64,000 nucleotides of DNA. Source: Hohaiivirga sp031546825. Its GTDB lineage: Bacteria; Pseudomonadota; Alphaproteobacteria; Rhizobiales; Beijerinckiaceae. Position numbers and translations under genes: made by a program. The first letter of the stretch is position 1. Each line of letters opens with the position of its first letter. Below are positions 53,008 through 62,827 of the stretch, piece after piece. The stretch covers positions 1 through 64,000 of the forward strand of contig JAVBJU010000013.1 in NCBI GenBank assembly GCA_031546825.1, given 5' to 3'. The notes beneath the pieces are model-generated. The model was not told the origin of the DNA. It did not search any database and worked only from the letters and a program-made list of their open reading frames with translations.

Positions 53008-54465
53008 ATGAACTCACCCTTTATCATTCCCGCCCTCATGCCCGCCCTGCCGGAAATCGTTCTGGCGGTTGGAGCGCTGATCCTGGTTCTGGTAGGCGTC
53101 TTCGCGAAACAACGGGCATTCTGCATTGTCACGGGCGGAGCCATCGTGTTCCTGGGCCTGGCGCTGGTTCTTGTCATCCTGACCCCAGACGCACGGGTCG
53201 TAACCTTCAATGGGGCCTTCGTCAGCGATGCCTTCTCGAAGTTCATGAAGAGCTTGAGCCTTATCGGCTCCATCGCGGCTCTCGTGATGTCCGGCGATTA
53301 CATGCGCCGCAACAACATCGCGGTGTTTGAGTTTCCGCTCCTGGTGATGCTTGCGACCATTGGCATGTTAATGGTCGTCTCGGCCAACAGCCTGATCGCC
53401 CTCTATGTCGGCCTTGAGCTGTTCAGCTTGTCGTCCTACGTGATTGCCGCGCTGCATCGCGACAACATGAGGTCGTCGGAGGCGGGGCTGAAGTATTTCG
53501 TGCTCGGCGCGCTGTCGTCTGGCATGTTGCTCTATGGCTCATCACTGGTTTACGGCTTTGCCGGTTCTGTCGGTTTTGCAGAGATCGCCAAGGCGGTGTC
53601 CAGCGGCAATCCGGGCTTGGGCATCATTGTGGGCCTTGTCTTCATCAGTGCTGGTCTTGCTTTCAAGATTTCTGCCGTGCCGTTCCATATGTGGACGCCA
53701 GACGTTTATGAGGGTGCGCCGACCCCGGTCACCGCATTCTTTGCCTCCGCTCCCAAAATGGCGGCGATGGCGATGGCCGTGCGGGTCTATATCACTGCTT
53801 TCCCCGGCATCACGCCGCAGTGGCAGCAGATCATCGTCTTCATCTCCATCCTGTCGATGGTGCTCGGTGCTTTCGCTGCCATAGGTCAGAAAAGCATCAA
53901 GCGCCTGATGGCCTATTCCTCCATTGCAAATGTGGGCTTTGCGCTGGTTGGCCTCGCCACCGGCACGCTTGAAGGTGTGCAGGGCGTGGTCTTCTACATG
54001 GCCATCTATCTCGCCATGACGGTAGGGACCTTCGCCTGCATCCTCTCCATGCGCCGCGATGGCGTGAATGTTGAGCAGATCGAAGACCTCTCCGGCATTG
54101 GTAAAACCAATCCGGGCATGGCTTTCTGCCTTGCCATGCTGATGTTCTCCATGGCGGGCATTCCGCCGCTTGCAGGCTTCTTTGCCAAGTTCGTGGTGTT
54201 CTCTGCTGCCATCAAGGCAGGCACGCTAGGGCTGACGGTTCTGGCGGTGATTGGTGTGCTCGCAAGTGTGGTGGGTGCCTATTACTACCTGCGCATCGTC
54301 AAGGTCATGTATTTCGATGAATCGAAACTGGCATTCGACAATATGTCGGTTGGCGTGAAGGGTGTTCTGGCGGTTTCCTTTGCGGTGGTGTTCCTGTTTG
54401 GCTTGTGGCCTGCGCCGCTTGTCAATGCCGCAACCGTCGCCGCACAGGCCCTGTTCAGGGTGTGA
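53008..54465 (+). CDS. nuoN: NADH-quinone oxidoreductase subunit N
   Basis: 485 residues, the third antiporter-like pump and last complex I gene. Conserved GLELFSLSSYVIAAL and FKISAVPFHMWTPDVYEGAP are present. The birA gene begins 16 bp downstream and is probably cotranscribed, as in other Hyphomicrobiales. Confidence 0.96.
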   Translation: MNSPFIIPALMPALPEIVLAVGALILVLVGVFAKQRAFCIVTGGAIVFLGLALVLVILTPDARVVTFNGAFVSDAFSKFMKSLSLIGSIAALVMSGDYMRRNNIAVFEFPLLVMLATIGMLMVVSANSLIALYVGLELFSLSSYVIAALHRDNMRSSEAGLKYFVLGALSSGMLLYGSSLVYGFAGSVGFAEIAKAVSSGNPGLGIIVGLVFISAGLAFKISAVPFHMWTPDVYEGAPTPVTAFFASAPKMAAMAMAVRVYITAFPGITPQWQQIIVFISILSMVLGAFAAIGQKSIKRLMAYSSIANVGFALVGLATGTLEGVQGVVFYMAIYLAMTVGTFACILSMRRDGVNVEQIEDLSGIGKTNPGMAFCLAMLMFSMAGIPPLAGFFAKFVVFSAAIKAGTLGLTVLAVIGVLASVVGAYYYLRIVKVMYFDESKLAFDNMSVGVKGVLAVSFAVVFLFGLWPAPLVNAATVAAQALFRV

Positions 54466-54481
54466 TGCGCAGCGTGATGAT

Positions 54482-55276
54482 ATGAACGGGGCGGTTATGC
54501 TGCCCCCGTCACTCCGCGCCAAGGGCTATGGCTTTGAATGGCGCGATGAGACCGGCTCGACCAATGCGGATGCGCTTGATGCAGCGCGCGCGGGCCATCC
54601 CGCACCGTGTTGGTTTCTGGCCGGACAGCAACTCTCGGGCCGCGGCCGCAGTGGTCGCCAGTGGGTTTCTCCGCCCGGCAATCTCTATGCAAGCCTCTTG
54701 CTCCGCAATCCATGTCCGATGGCAATGGCGGCCCAACTTGGTTTTGTGGCAGGCATTGCCCTCCACGATGCCATCGTGCAGGCCAGTGGTATGGATCCGA
54801 CGCGACTCAAGTTGAAATGGCCCAACGATGTGTTGCTCGACGGAAAAAAAGCAGTCGGCCTGTTGCTGGAAGCCCAAAGCATGGGGCAGGAGGGCAATGT
54901 TGTCATCGGCTGCGGTATCAACATTGCGCACAGGCCCCGGGGCGTGGAATATCCTGTGGCCGTGCTGCAGGACGTGGCGCCCAATATCTCTGCCTCAGGT
55001 GTTTTCTCTGCCTTCGCGCTATCTTTCGAAGCCTTATTCTCCATGTGGCGCAAAAGTGAGGGGCAAGCGCCCGAACGCCGCTTTGCGCCATTTCGTGCGC
55101 TGTGGCTCGAACGTGCGGCAGGTCTCGGTGGACCCGCGAGCGTCAACCTTGCCAGTGGTAAGGTGAACGGGATATTTGAGGGTATCGACAGACTCGGAAG
55201 ACTTGAACTCATGACAGAAACAGGCCTGCAAACGATCGATGCTGGTGACTTGTTTTTTGCCGGGTTGTCTGCCTGA
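54482..55276 (+). CDS. birA: Biotin--[acetyl-CoA-carboxylase] ligase
   Basis: 264 residues. It activates biotin as biotinyl-AMP and attaches it to carboxyl carrier proteins. GRGRSGRQWVSPPGNLYAS is the biotin/ATP loop and LKWPNDVLLDGKKAVGLLLE holds the catalytic Lys region. There is no N-terminal DNA-binding domain, so it is a group I, non-repressor BirA. I use ATG 54482; ATG 54497 is a possible alternative. The frame upstream lies inside nuoN. Confidence 0.92.
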   Translation: MNGAVMLPPSLRAKGYGFEWRDETGSTNADALDAARAGHPAPCWFLAGQQLSGRGRSGRQWVSPPGNLYASLLLRNPCPMAMAAQLGFVAGIALHDAIVQASGMDPTRLKLKWPNDVLLDGKKAVGLLLEAQSMGQEGNVVIGCGINIAHRPRGVEYPVAVLQDVAPNISASGVFSAFALSFEALFSMWRKSEGQAPERRFAPFRALWLERAAGLGGPASVNLASGKVNGIFEGIDRLGRLELMTETGLQTIDAGDLFFAGLSA

Positions 55277-55385
55277 GTTCTCCAGTCTGCGCCCTGCGCG
55301 CAAACTGCGCATTGCCCTCCCTGATACCAACCTTTACGGTTTCTCTGGCCAGCGATTTTTTCGCTTGGTCATGAGGAGATTTTTT

Positions 55386-56468
55386 ATGAAATTCACTCCC
55401 AATAAGCATTGGAAAGACAATGTGTTAACGGCTGTTCGCGCCATTGGTGCAGTCGTGTTGATTTCAGCTCTTCCCCTGAGTGCGGCTCAGGCCGAAGATT
55501 TCTCTAAAAAGCCGTTGACGATCCAAAAACAAGGAAGCTTCTTTATCGGCGGGCGTGATGTCTACTCGGAGGCTCTGTCCAAGCTCGACAAATACGATCC
55601 CAAAGGAACCGTGACAGTGGACCAAATGTATGTCCGCTATCAGATCCCAGTGAATGCTGGCAAACACCACTCTCTGGTCCTGATCCACGGTTGCTGCCTC
55701 ACCGGCGCCACCTGGGAAACCACCCCCGATGGCCGCATGGGTTGGGATGAGTATTTTGTGCGTAAAGGCCACCCGACCTATATCGTGGATCAGTCCGGCC
55801 GCGGGCGCTCCGCCGTCGATCCGTCCGCGATCAACAAGGTTGCCGTCGGTAAAGCGCCCGTTGATCAGCTACCCAACGTGTTTGCTGCAGGACATGAACC
55901 TGCCTGGGCGATTTTCCGCTTCGGCCCAGAATATCCGAAAACATTCCCCGGCATGCAGTTCCCGCTGGAAGCGCAGGGCGAATTCTGGAAGCAGATGGTT
56001 CCTGATTGGCTGATGACGCTGCCGACGCCCAATCCCACCGTTCCCGCCTTGTCGCAACTGGCGATTCAACTCAAGGGCGCGGTGCTTGTTTCGCACTCGC
56101 AGTCTGGTATCTACCCGTTCCAGACGGCTGCGCAGAATACCAAGGATATTGCCGGTATCGTCGCGCTTGAGCCCGGCTCGTGCCCGGCGGCCAAAGATGA
56201 TGTGACGCCTTACGCCAAGATGCCGGTCCTCGTCGTATTTGGAGACTTCGTTGATCAATCACCGCGCTGGGCTCCGCGCTTGAAGGCCTGTCGGGAGTTC
56301 ATCGAGGCGGTGGTCAAGGCCGGCGGAAAGGCTGAACTGGTGGTTCTGCCGGATGTTGGCATCAAGGGTAGTTCGCATATGATGATGATGGACAAAAACA
56401 GCTCCCAGGTCGCCGATTGGTTACTGAGTTGGATTGACCGCAACATCGACAATCCCAAGAAAAAGTAA
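55386..56468 (+). CDS. Secreted alpha/beta hydrolase
   Basis: 360 residues. A signal peptide is likely (MKFTPNKHWKDN... then hydrophobic AVVLISALPLSAAQA, cleavage near residue 36). The hydrolase fold shows LVLIHGCCLTGATWE (oxyanion region) and VLVSHSQSG, the nucleophile elbow with Ser in SHSQSG; a late SSHMMMMD supplies the probable catalytic His. Substrate unknown. GAGGAG precedes the ATG at 55386; the frame is open upstream but overlaps birA. It interrupts the usual birA-rnj neighbourhood and is probably a lineage-specific insertion. A hairpin terminator follows. Confidence 0.82.
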   Translation: MKFTPNKHWKDNVLTAVRAIGAVVLISALPLSAAQAEDFSKKPLTIQKQGSFFIGGRDVYSEALSKLDKYDPKGTVTVDQMYVRYQIPVNAGKHHSLVLIHGCCLTGATWETTPDGRMGWDEYFVRKGHPTYIVDQSGRGRSAVDPSAINKVAVGKAPVDQLPNVFAAGHEPAWAIFRFGPEYPKTFPGMQFPLEAQGEFWKQMVPDWLMTLPTPNPTVPALSQLAIQLKGAVLVSHSQSGIYPFQTAAQNTKDIAGIVALEPGSCPAAKDDVTPYAKMPVLVVFGDFVDQSPRWAPRLKACREFIEAVVKAGGKAELVVLPDVGIKGSSHMMMMDKNSSQVADWLLSWIDRNIDNPKKK

Positions 56469-56477
56469 TCTACTTCG

Positions 56478-56502
56478 AATAACCCGGTTCTGCCGGGTTA
56501 TT
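56478..56502 (+). terminator. Terminator after the hydrolase gene
   Basis: A 10-bp perfect stem AATAACCCGG/CCGGGTTATT with a 5-base loop, 9 bp after the stop. The following T-run is poor. The remaining 186 bp to rnj shows nothing else I recognise. Confidence 0.65.
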
Positions 56503-56688
56503 CTTTCGGGCTGAATGCACGCAATTGGTTGCCATTGCGTGATACGGGCGGTAAGTCACCCTATGATTTGCGTTTCATTTGAAATGCGGAAGACTGCGCG
56601 AAAGCTGTTTCATCGCCAGATGCGCTGACAGACATCGTAAGTAAAAGCCGGGCTGCAAGCCCGCTAAGAAAGGTATCAAGGCGTTTCC

Positions 56689-58362
56689 ATGGCCCGCAAT
56701 AAGGATGAATTGGTGTTTGTGCCCCTCGGGGGCCTCGGTGAAATCGGTATGAATGCCGCTCTTTATGGCTTTGGTCCGCCAGGAAAACGTCAGTGGATTC
56801 TTGTCGATTGCGGCATGACTTTCGGCAACGAGGAAAATCTGCCCGGTATCGATCAGGTTTTTCCCGATCTGAAATTCATTGAGGAACAGCGTGATAATCT
56901 ACTGGGCATTGTTATCACCCATGCCCATGAAGATCACATTGGCGCGCTCGCTGACTTATGGCCACGCCTGCGCGTGCCGGTTTATGCCACACCTTTTGCT
57001 TGTGGCCTTTTGGAAACGCGCAAGCTGTCTCAGCCCGGCGCACCGAAGGTTGAGCTACGGACGGTGAAGCCGGGCCAGCGTTTCGATGTCGGTCCGTTCA
57101 ATATCGAATATGTGCCGGTGGCCCACTCTATCCCGGAAGCAAACGCGCTCGCCATCCGCACGCCGCTGGGGCTTGTTGTCCATACCGGCGACTGGAAGCT
57201 CGATGATGCGCCCTATGAGGGCAACACCACTTCACCTGAAGACTTCAAAAAGCTTGGCGAGGAGGGTGTTCTTGCGCTTGTCTGCGATTCCACCAACGTT
57301 TTGCGGGATGGCCAGAACGTCACCGAAACCGAAGTGGCCAGCCGCCTTGCCGAGATCATCGCGGCTTCGCCGCATCGGGTTGCCGTCACGACATTTGCGT
57401 CCAACGTGGCGCGTATCAAGGCGGTTGCGGATGCTGCCAAAAAGTGTGGTCGCAAAGTTGTCGTCGTCGGTCGCGCCATTGATCGCTCCATGACCGTTGC
57501 CGCCGATTGCGGTTATCTGCAAGGGGTGGACGAATATCTTTCGGCAGAGGCCTATGAAACCTTGCCGCGTAACAAGGTTGTTGCGCTCATGACAGGTTCG
57601 CAAGGCGAGCCACGTGCAGCCATGTCGCGGGTCGCTGACAAAACATATCCGAATGTGAAATTGGCGTCGGGCGATCGTGTCATTTTCTCGGCGCGCGCCA
57701 TTCCGGGCAATGAGCGCGCCATTGGCAGAATCGTCAATGCGCTGGTGCGAGACGGTGTTGAAATCATCACCGATGATCAGGAACTGGTGCACGTCTCCGG
57801 GCACCCACGCCGGGGTGAGGTTGCTCAGATGTATGAGTGGACCAAACCAAGGATTGCCGTTCCGGCGCACGGCGAAGAGCAGCATCTTGCCTTCCATGCG
57901 GCATTCGCCAAGAAACTAGGCGTTCCTGAAGTACCCATGACGCGCAATGGCCACATGTTGAGATTGGCACCGGGCAAGGCCGAGGTCATTGGTGAGGTTC
58001 ACACCGGCCGTCTTTATAAAGACGGCGCACTGATGATCGATGACATGGAAAAAGCCGTGCCGGAGCGGCGGAAGCTGTCCTTCGCGGGCATTGTTTCGGT
58101 GGCGCTGGCCATTGATGGGCGCGGTGAACTTGCAGGCGATCCGATCATCGAAACGATGGGTCTGCCCATCACAGTGCGCAATGGTCGCAGTCTCGATGGT
58201 GTCATCGAGGGGGCCGTAGATAACACATTGGCAGGATTGCCAAAACCGCGTCGGCGCGACCCGGAAGTCGTTGAAGAGGCAGTACGTCGCAGTGTGCGCG
58301 CCGCCGTGAACGGGGTATGGGGCAAGAAGCCCGCTTGTCATGTCCTGGTGATTGAAGTGTAA
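56689..58362 (+). CDS. rnj: Ribonuclease J
   Basis: 557 residues, metallo-beta-lactamase/beta-CASP RNase with 5'-3' exo- and endonuclease activity in rRNA maturation and mRNA decay. The zinc motif is HAHEDHIGAL; further ligands are in VAHSIPEA and HTGDWKLD; the beta-CASP part includes TGSQGEPRAAMSR and VSGHPRRGE. Length is normal for the alphaproteobacterial enzyme. It is followed by mce, 83 bp away. Confidence 0.95.
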   Translation: MARNKDELVFVPLGGLGEIGMNAALYGFGPPGKRQWILVDCGMTFGNEENLPGIDQVFPDLKFIEEQRDNLLGIVITHAHEDHIGALADLWPRLRVPVYATPFACGLLETRKLSQPGAPKVELRTVKPGQRFDVGPFNIEYVPVAHSIPEANALAIRTPLGLVVHTGDWKLDDAPYEGNTTSPEDFKKLGEEGVLALVCDSTNVLRDGQNVTETEVASRLAEIIAASPHRVAVTTFASNVARIKAVADAAKKCGRKVVVVGRAIDRSMTVAADCGYLQGVDEYLSAEAYETLPRNKVVALMTGSQGEPRAAMSRVADKTYPNVKLASGDRVIFSARAIPGNERAIGRIVNALVRDGVEIITDDQELVHVSGHPRRGEVAQMYEWTKPRIAVPAHGEEQHLAFHAAFAKKLGVPEVPMTRNGHMLRLAPGKAEVIGEVHTGRLYKDGALMIDDMEKAVPERRKLSFAGIVSVALAIDGRGELAGDPIIETMGLPITVRNGRSLDGVIEGAVDNTLAGLPKPRRRDPEVVEEAVRRSVRAAVNGVWGKKPACHVLVIEV

Positions 58363-58445
58363 TTTCCCGGTCGTGCTCAGGTGGGGCGAGAGTTCGCCCC
58401 AGAGTGGCTCATATATTTTTGTTTTTGACTTGGGAGAAACCCTGA

Positions 58446-58850
58446 ATGATCGGTCGTTTGAATCATGTCGCCATCGCGGTTCCGGATATGAAAGCCGCTG
58501 CGGCAACCTACAAGAATGCGCTTGGCGCCACCGTCTCGGAATTTCAGGCACTGCCGGAGCATGGCGTCACCGTCTGCTTCATCACGCTGCCCAATACCAA
58601 GATTGAACTTCTGGAGCCGCTCGGCGCAGACTCTCCTGTTGCCAAGTTCATCGCCTCCAACCCCAATGGTGGTATGCACCATGTCTGTTATGAGGTTGAT
58701 GATCTCAAGGCAGCTGCCGATAAGCTCAAGGCTCAAGGCGCGCGCGTGCTCGGTGATGTAAAGATCGGCGCACATGGTCTGCCGGTGCTGTTTCTGCACC
58801 CGAAGGATTTCTGTGGCACGCTTGTGGAACTGGAAGAGTGCAAGCGCTAA
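58446..58850 (+). CDS. mce: Methylmalonyl-CoA epimerase
   Basis: 134 residues, vicinal oxygen chelate fold. It interconverts (R)- and (S)-methylmalonyl-CoA in propionyl-CoA breakdown. Metal ligands are visible as His in LNHVAIAVPD, His in GMHHVCYEV and Glu in CGTLVELEE. Normal length. The rnj-mce-DUF1467-proS order is conserved in the order. Confidence 0.94.
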   Translation: MIGRLNHVAIAVPDMKAAAATYKNALGATVSEFQALPEHGVTVCFITLPNTKIELLEPLGADSPVAKFIASNPNGGMHHVCYEVDDLKAAADKLKAQGARVLGDVKIGAHGLPVLFLHPKDFCGTLVELEECKR

Positions 58851-58900
58851 CAGCGCTTCTGTCATAACAAGGTCGGGGTGGGCTTATTTGCCATCGGCTC

Positions 58901-59005
58901 CTATTTAGAGCAGGATGTGTTTACACAAAAACACATCCTGCTCTAACTTCCGTATTTCACAAGGCTTTATGCGGTTAACCGGGTTTCACTTAACCGCGCC
59001 TTGCT
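58901..59005 (-). repeat. Two-hairpin dispersed repeat, divergent copy E
   Basis: On the minus strand this has the same two-module design and length (about 105 bp) as copies A and B. Module 1 arms are CAAGGC/GCCTTG and GCGGTTAA/TTAACCGC. Module 2 is a perfect 17-bp stem (58906-58922 with 58929-58945, TAGAGCAGGATGTGTTT and its complement, 6-base loop). Sequence differs but pairing is kept. The stem may also terminate mce. Confidence 0.6.
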
Positions 59006-59148
59006 AAAGGAAATCCGATATCCTTGGTCCTGGAATGATCTGCGTGATTCATTTACTTGAAAGGCTGGCGTCGTCGCTTTGGATGACGCTGGCAGTCATG
59101 ATTATCGCAGCCCTTGCGGCGATCCTTGGTGCAATGGGCCTGTTCGGT

Positions 59149-59382
59149 ATGAGTGCCGCTGGCGCGGTGGCCTTCTATTTCGTTGTGTGGTGGCTGGTCC
59201 TGTTTGTGACGCTTCCGATCGCCATCCGCTCCCAGAGCGAATTATCCACGCCCCCCGTTGCCGGAAGTGAGCCCGGCGCACCCGTTTCGCCCCAGATGCG
59301 CGAACGCGCCATCATGACGACATTGTTGGCTGGCATCGTTTTCATCGCCGCAATCATGATTCTGCCCCTGGCTGGTTTGTAA
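59149..59382 (+). CDS. DUF1467 family membrane protein
   Basis: 77 residues from the ATG at 59149: a first helix with the family motif YFVVWWLVLFVTLPIAIRSQ, a Pro-rich linker and a C-terminal helix. Function unknown. The start is uncertain: the same frame is open from an ATG at 59035, adding another hydrophobic stretch (WMTLAVMIIAALAAILGA), and neither start has a strong ribosome-binding site; I prefer the one matching the usual family length. Position before proS is conserved. Confidence 0.75.
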   Translation: MSAAGAVAFYFVVWWLVLFVTLPIAIRSQSELSTPPVAGSEPGAPVSPQMRERAIMTTLLAGIVFIAAIMILPLAGL

Positions 59383-59489
59383 CGAGGCAACCATTGAGCT
59401 TTCTACAGGGATTGCGCGAATATCGTTGTATCTAGCGCCAAGACGGTTTAGGCGTCGATCAAGATTTTTTCGTTTGCCAAAGGCCCATC

Positions 59490-60818
59490 ATGCGTCTCAG
59501 CCGTTACTTCCTTCCCATCCTGCGTGATACTCCCAAAGAGGCCGAAATTGTCTCGCACCGCCTGATGTTGCGGGCGGGGCTCATTCGCCAGCAGGCGGCG
59601 GGCATTTACTCATGGCTGCCGCTGGGCCTGCGCGTGCTCAACAAGATCAATGCCATCATCCGCGAAGAGCAGAACCGTGCTGGTGCCGTTGAGGTGTTGA
59701 TGCCGACCATTCAGGCGGCGGATCTTTGGCGCGAATCGGGACGCTATGACGCCTATGGCAAGGAGATGCTGCGCATCGTTGACCGCCATGAGCGTGAAAT
59801 GCTGTTCGGGCCGACCAATGAAGAAATGATCACGGACGTTTTCCGTTCCTACGTGAAATCCTACAAGGATCTGCCGCTCAACCTCTACCACATCCAGTGG
59901 AAGTTTAGGGACGAAGTGCGTCCGCGCTTCGGCACCATGCGTTCGCGCGAGTTTCTGATGAAGGATGCTTATTCATTCGATCTGGACCAAGCGGGCGCTG
60001 TGCATTCCTATAACAAGATGTTCGTCGCTTACCTGCGGACCTTCGCGCGCCTTGGCTTGAAGTCCATTCCCATGCGGGCTGACACCGGGCCGATTGGCGG
60101 CAATCTTTCCCATGAATTCATCATTCTCGCCAATACCGGCGAGAGCGAGGTGTTCTGTCACAAGAACTACCTCGACTTCGAAGTGCCCGGTACCGACACC
60201 AATTTCGACGATGTTGCCGGGTTGCAGAAGACCATCGACAAATGGACGTCGCTCTACGCCGCCACTTCCGAGATGCATGACGAAAAGGCTTATGCCGCAG
60301 TTCCTACGGGTGACGCGGTTTCTGCGCGTGGCATCGAGGTTGGTCATATCTTCTACTTCGGTACCAAATATTCCGAACCCATGGGGGCCAAGGTCACAGG
60401 TCCGGACGGGCAGGAGCGCCCGGTGCATATGGGCTCCTACGGTATTGGCCCAAGCCGCTTGGTTGCCGCCATTATTGAGGCGAGCCACGACGATAACGGC
60501 ATCATCTGGCCGGACGCGGTTGCGCCCTTCGATATCGCGCTGCTCAACCTGAAGGTCGGTGACGCTGCAACCGACGGCGCCTGCGCAAAAATTTACGACG
60601 CGCTGACGGCTGCCGGTAAGGATGTGCTTTACGATGACCGTGATGATCGCCCTGGTGCCAAGTTCGCCACTGCCGATATCATCGGTATTCCGTGGCAGGT
60701 GGTGGTTGGCCCCAAGGGTCTGGCCGATGGCAAGATCGAACTGAAACGCCGCGCCAATGGCGAGAAGCTTGAGTTATCCATTGATGCCGTCATCGAACGC
60801 CTGACCAAGCCTGTGTGA
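59490..60818 (+). CDS. proS: Prolyl-tRNA synthetase
   Basis: 442 residues, class II aminoacyl-tRNA synthetase charging tRNA-Pro. Motif 2 region is FRDEVRPRFGTMRSREFLMK, motif 3 is GSYGIGPSRL, and the C-terminal anticodon-binding domain starts about residue 345. It lacks the large editing insertion of the E. coli enzyme (572 residues), the normal alphaproteobacterial form. It is followed 16 bp later by lolC. Confidence 0.96.
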   Translation: MRLSRYFLPILRDTPKEAEIVSHRLMLRAGLIRQQAAGIYSWLPLGLRVLNKINAIIREEQNRAGAVEVLMPTIQAADLWRESGRYDAYGKEMLRIVDRHEREMLFGPTNEEMITDVFRSYVKSYKDLPLNLYHIQWKFRDEVRPRFGTMRSREFLMKDAYSFDLDQAGAVHSYNKMFVAYLRTFARLGLKSIPMRADTGPIGGNLSHEFIILANTGESEVFCHKNYLDFEVPGTDTNFDDVAGLQKTIDKWTSLYAATSEMHDEKAYAAVPTGDAVSARGIEVGHIFYFGTKYSEPMGAKVTGPDGQERPVHMGSYGIGPSRLVAAIIEASHDDNGIIWPDAVAPFDIALLNLKVGDAATDGACAKIYDALTAAGKDVLYDDRDDRPGAKFATADIIGIPWQVVVGPKGLADGKIELKRRANGEKLELSIDAVIERLTKPV

Positions 60819-60834
60819 GCGAGGCAGCCCGTTC

Positions 60835-62112
60835 ATGAGCGAAACGCCAGCACAAACGACGAAACCCTTTGCAGCCTTCGAGTGGATGCTCGCGGGCCGC
60901 TACTTGCGCACCCGTCGTCGGGAGGGGTTCGTTTCCGTCATTGCGTTGTTTTCATTCCTCGGCATCACGCTTGGCGTGGCCGTGCTGATCACCGTGATTT
61001 CGCTGCTGAACGGCTTCCGCCATGACCTTCAGGAAAAACTGCTGGGTTATGGCGGACATATCTTTCTGGCACCGATGGATTCACCGCTAACAGATTATGT
61101 CGCGGTGTCCGATAAGATCGCCAAGATGCCGGGTGTTGTTCTGGCTTTGCCTGAAGTGGATGGGCAGGCCTCGGTTTCCACACCCTATGGCTATAGCGGA
61201 GCCATGGTGAAGGGTGTACGTGGCCCAGATATCCTTAAAATAAAACAGGTCGCAGGCGCAAATGCTCTGAAAAGCGGCTCGCTTGCCAACTTTGACAACG
61301 CGGGCGGCGTTGCCATTGGTCTACGCATGGCGCGCAATCTTGGGCTTGAGGTCGGTGACCAGATCACGCTGATGACACCCAAAGGGGCGGCTACTCCATT
61401 TGGCACCGCGCCGCGCATCAAGAGTTATCCGGTGGTGGCAATTTTCGAGCTTGGCTTGGCCGATCTCGACGCTGGAATACTCTATATGCCGTTGCAGGAT
61501 TCACAGGCGTTTTTTGATCGCCCTGAAACCGTGACTGTCATCAATATTTTTCTCGACGACGCTGACAAGACCGATGCCGTCATTGGTCGGATTGATGCTG
61601 AAGTCGAGCGACCACTGGTGATGAACGACTGGCGCAGCCGCAATCGCACCTTTCTGGGGGCACTCGAGGTCCAACGTAAGCTCGCCTTCATCGTGGTGGG
61701 GCTCGTTGTGCTGGTGGCGGCACTCAATATCATTTCCGGCATGATCATGCTGGTAAAGGATAAATCTTCCGACATCGCCATTTTACGCACCATGGGGGCA
61801 ACGCGCGGTGCCATCATGCGCATGTTCCTGATTACCGGTGCCACCATTGGTGTGGTTGGCACCTTGGCAGGAACGCTTTTGGGGCTGTTGATCGCGTTCA
61901 ATTTCGAGACGATTCAGGCTTTCATTGAGAAAATGACTGATGCCCCGCTGTTTCCGGTTGAGGTGTATCTGCAAAGGCTTTCGTCGCTTGTGGTTGTGGG
62001 CGATGTGATGCTGGTGGTGATGATGGCGCTCGGCCTTTCGCTGCTGGCGACGCTCTATCCCTCGTGGCAGGCTGCGCGGCTCGACCCGGTCCAAGCTTTG
62101 CGGTACGGGTGA
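60835..62112 (+). CDS. lolC: Lipoprotein-releasing ABC transporter permease (LolC/LolE)
   Basis: 425 residues with four transmembrane helices: one near the N-terminus (about residues 35-60) and three at the end, separated by a large periplasmic domain (MacB-like). GFVSVIALFSFLGITLGVAV and SDIAILRTMGATRGAIMRMF (coupling helix) are conserved. With LolD it extracts lipoproteins from the inner membrane for LolA. A single LolC/E hybrid gene is normal in this order, probably as a homodimer. Confidence 0.93.
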   Translation: MSETPAQTTKPFAAFEWMLAGRYLRTRRREGFVSVIALFSFLGITLGVAVLITVISLLNGFRHDLQEKLLGYGGHIFLAPMDSPLTDYVAVSDKIAKMPGVVLALPEVDGQASVSTPYGYSGAMVKGVRGPDILKIKQVAGANALKSGSLANFDNAGGVAIGLRMARNLGLEVGDQITLMTPKGAATPFGTAPRIKSYPVVAIFELGLADLDAGILYMPLQDSQAFFDRPETVTVINIFLDDADKTDAVIGRIDAEVERPLVMNDWRSRNRTFLGALEVQRKLAFIVVGLVVLVAALNIISGMIMLVKDKSSDIAILRTMGATRGAIMRMFLITGATIGVVGTLAGTLLGLLIAFNFETIQAFIEKMTDAPLFPVEVYLQRLSSLVVVGDVMLVVMMALGLSLLATLYPSWQAARLDPVQALRYG

Positions 62113-62116
62113 CCCC

Positions 62117-62812
62117 ATGACAGAAAAAGCACCCGTTCCCGCGCTTTATCTGAAACAGGCCGGAAGACGTTACCCGCAGTTGGGTGGCTTCCTGGAGATT
62201 CTGAAAGATTCAGAACTTGCCGTATGGCCTGGCGAAATGGTCGCCTTGGTCGCTCCCTCGGGTACCGGTAAATCGACGCTGCTGCATCTCGCTGGCTTGC
62301 TGGAAAAGCCCGATGACGGCGAGGTGTTCATCAATGGTGAGCCGACCGCCGCCATGGACGATAAGGGCCGCACCCGTCTCCGCCGTGAGGAAATCGGTTT
62401 CGTCTACCAGTTTCACCATCTGCTGCCTGAATTGTCGGCACTCGAAAACGTGGTGATGCCGCAACGCATCCGCGGCTACAGCAAAGCCGCAGCGGAAGAT
62501 CGTGCGTCGCAGATCCTGAAATTTCTCGGCCTTGCTGAGCGCCTGACGCACCGCCCCGGCGAACTTTCCGGCGGTGAGCAGCAACGTGTTGCGATTGCCC
62601 GTGCGGTGGCGAATGCGCCGCGCCTGCTACTGGCGGATGAGCCCACCGGCAACCTTGATCCGCATACCGCTGGCCATGTTTTCCAAACTTTGACAGCGAT
62701 TGTGCGTGCATCCCGTCTTGCAGCGCTCATCGCCACACACAATATGGAATTGGCGGCAAAGATGGATCGCCGTGTGACTATTCGAGACGGGAAGATCGTG
62801 CAACTTCCCTGA
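62117..62812 (+). CDS. lolD: Lipoprotein-releasing ABC transporter ATPase LolD
   Basis: 231 residues, ABC ATPase of the MacB/LolD type. Walker A APSGTGKST, signature LSGGEQQRVAIARAV, Walker B LLLADEPTGNLD and switch His in IATHNMELA are complete. It starts 4 bp after lolC and powers that permease. Confidence 0.94.
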   Translation: MTEKAPVPALYLKQAGRRYPQLGGFLEILKDSELAVWPGEMVALVAPSGTGKSTLLHLAGLLEKPDDGEVFINGEPTAAMDDKGRTRLRREEIGFVYQFHHLLPELSALENVVMPQRIRGYSKAAAEDRASQILKFLGLAERLTHRPGELSGGEQQRVAIARAVANAPRLLLADEPTGNLDPHTAGHVFQTLTAIVRASRLAALIATHNMELAAKMDRRVTIRDGKIVQLP

Positions 62813-62827
62813 ACCAAGGGAAAAGCC

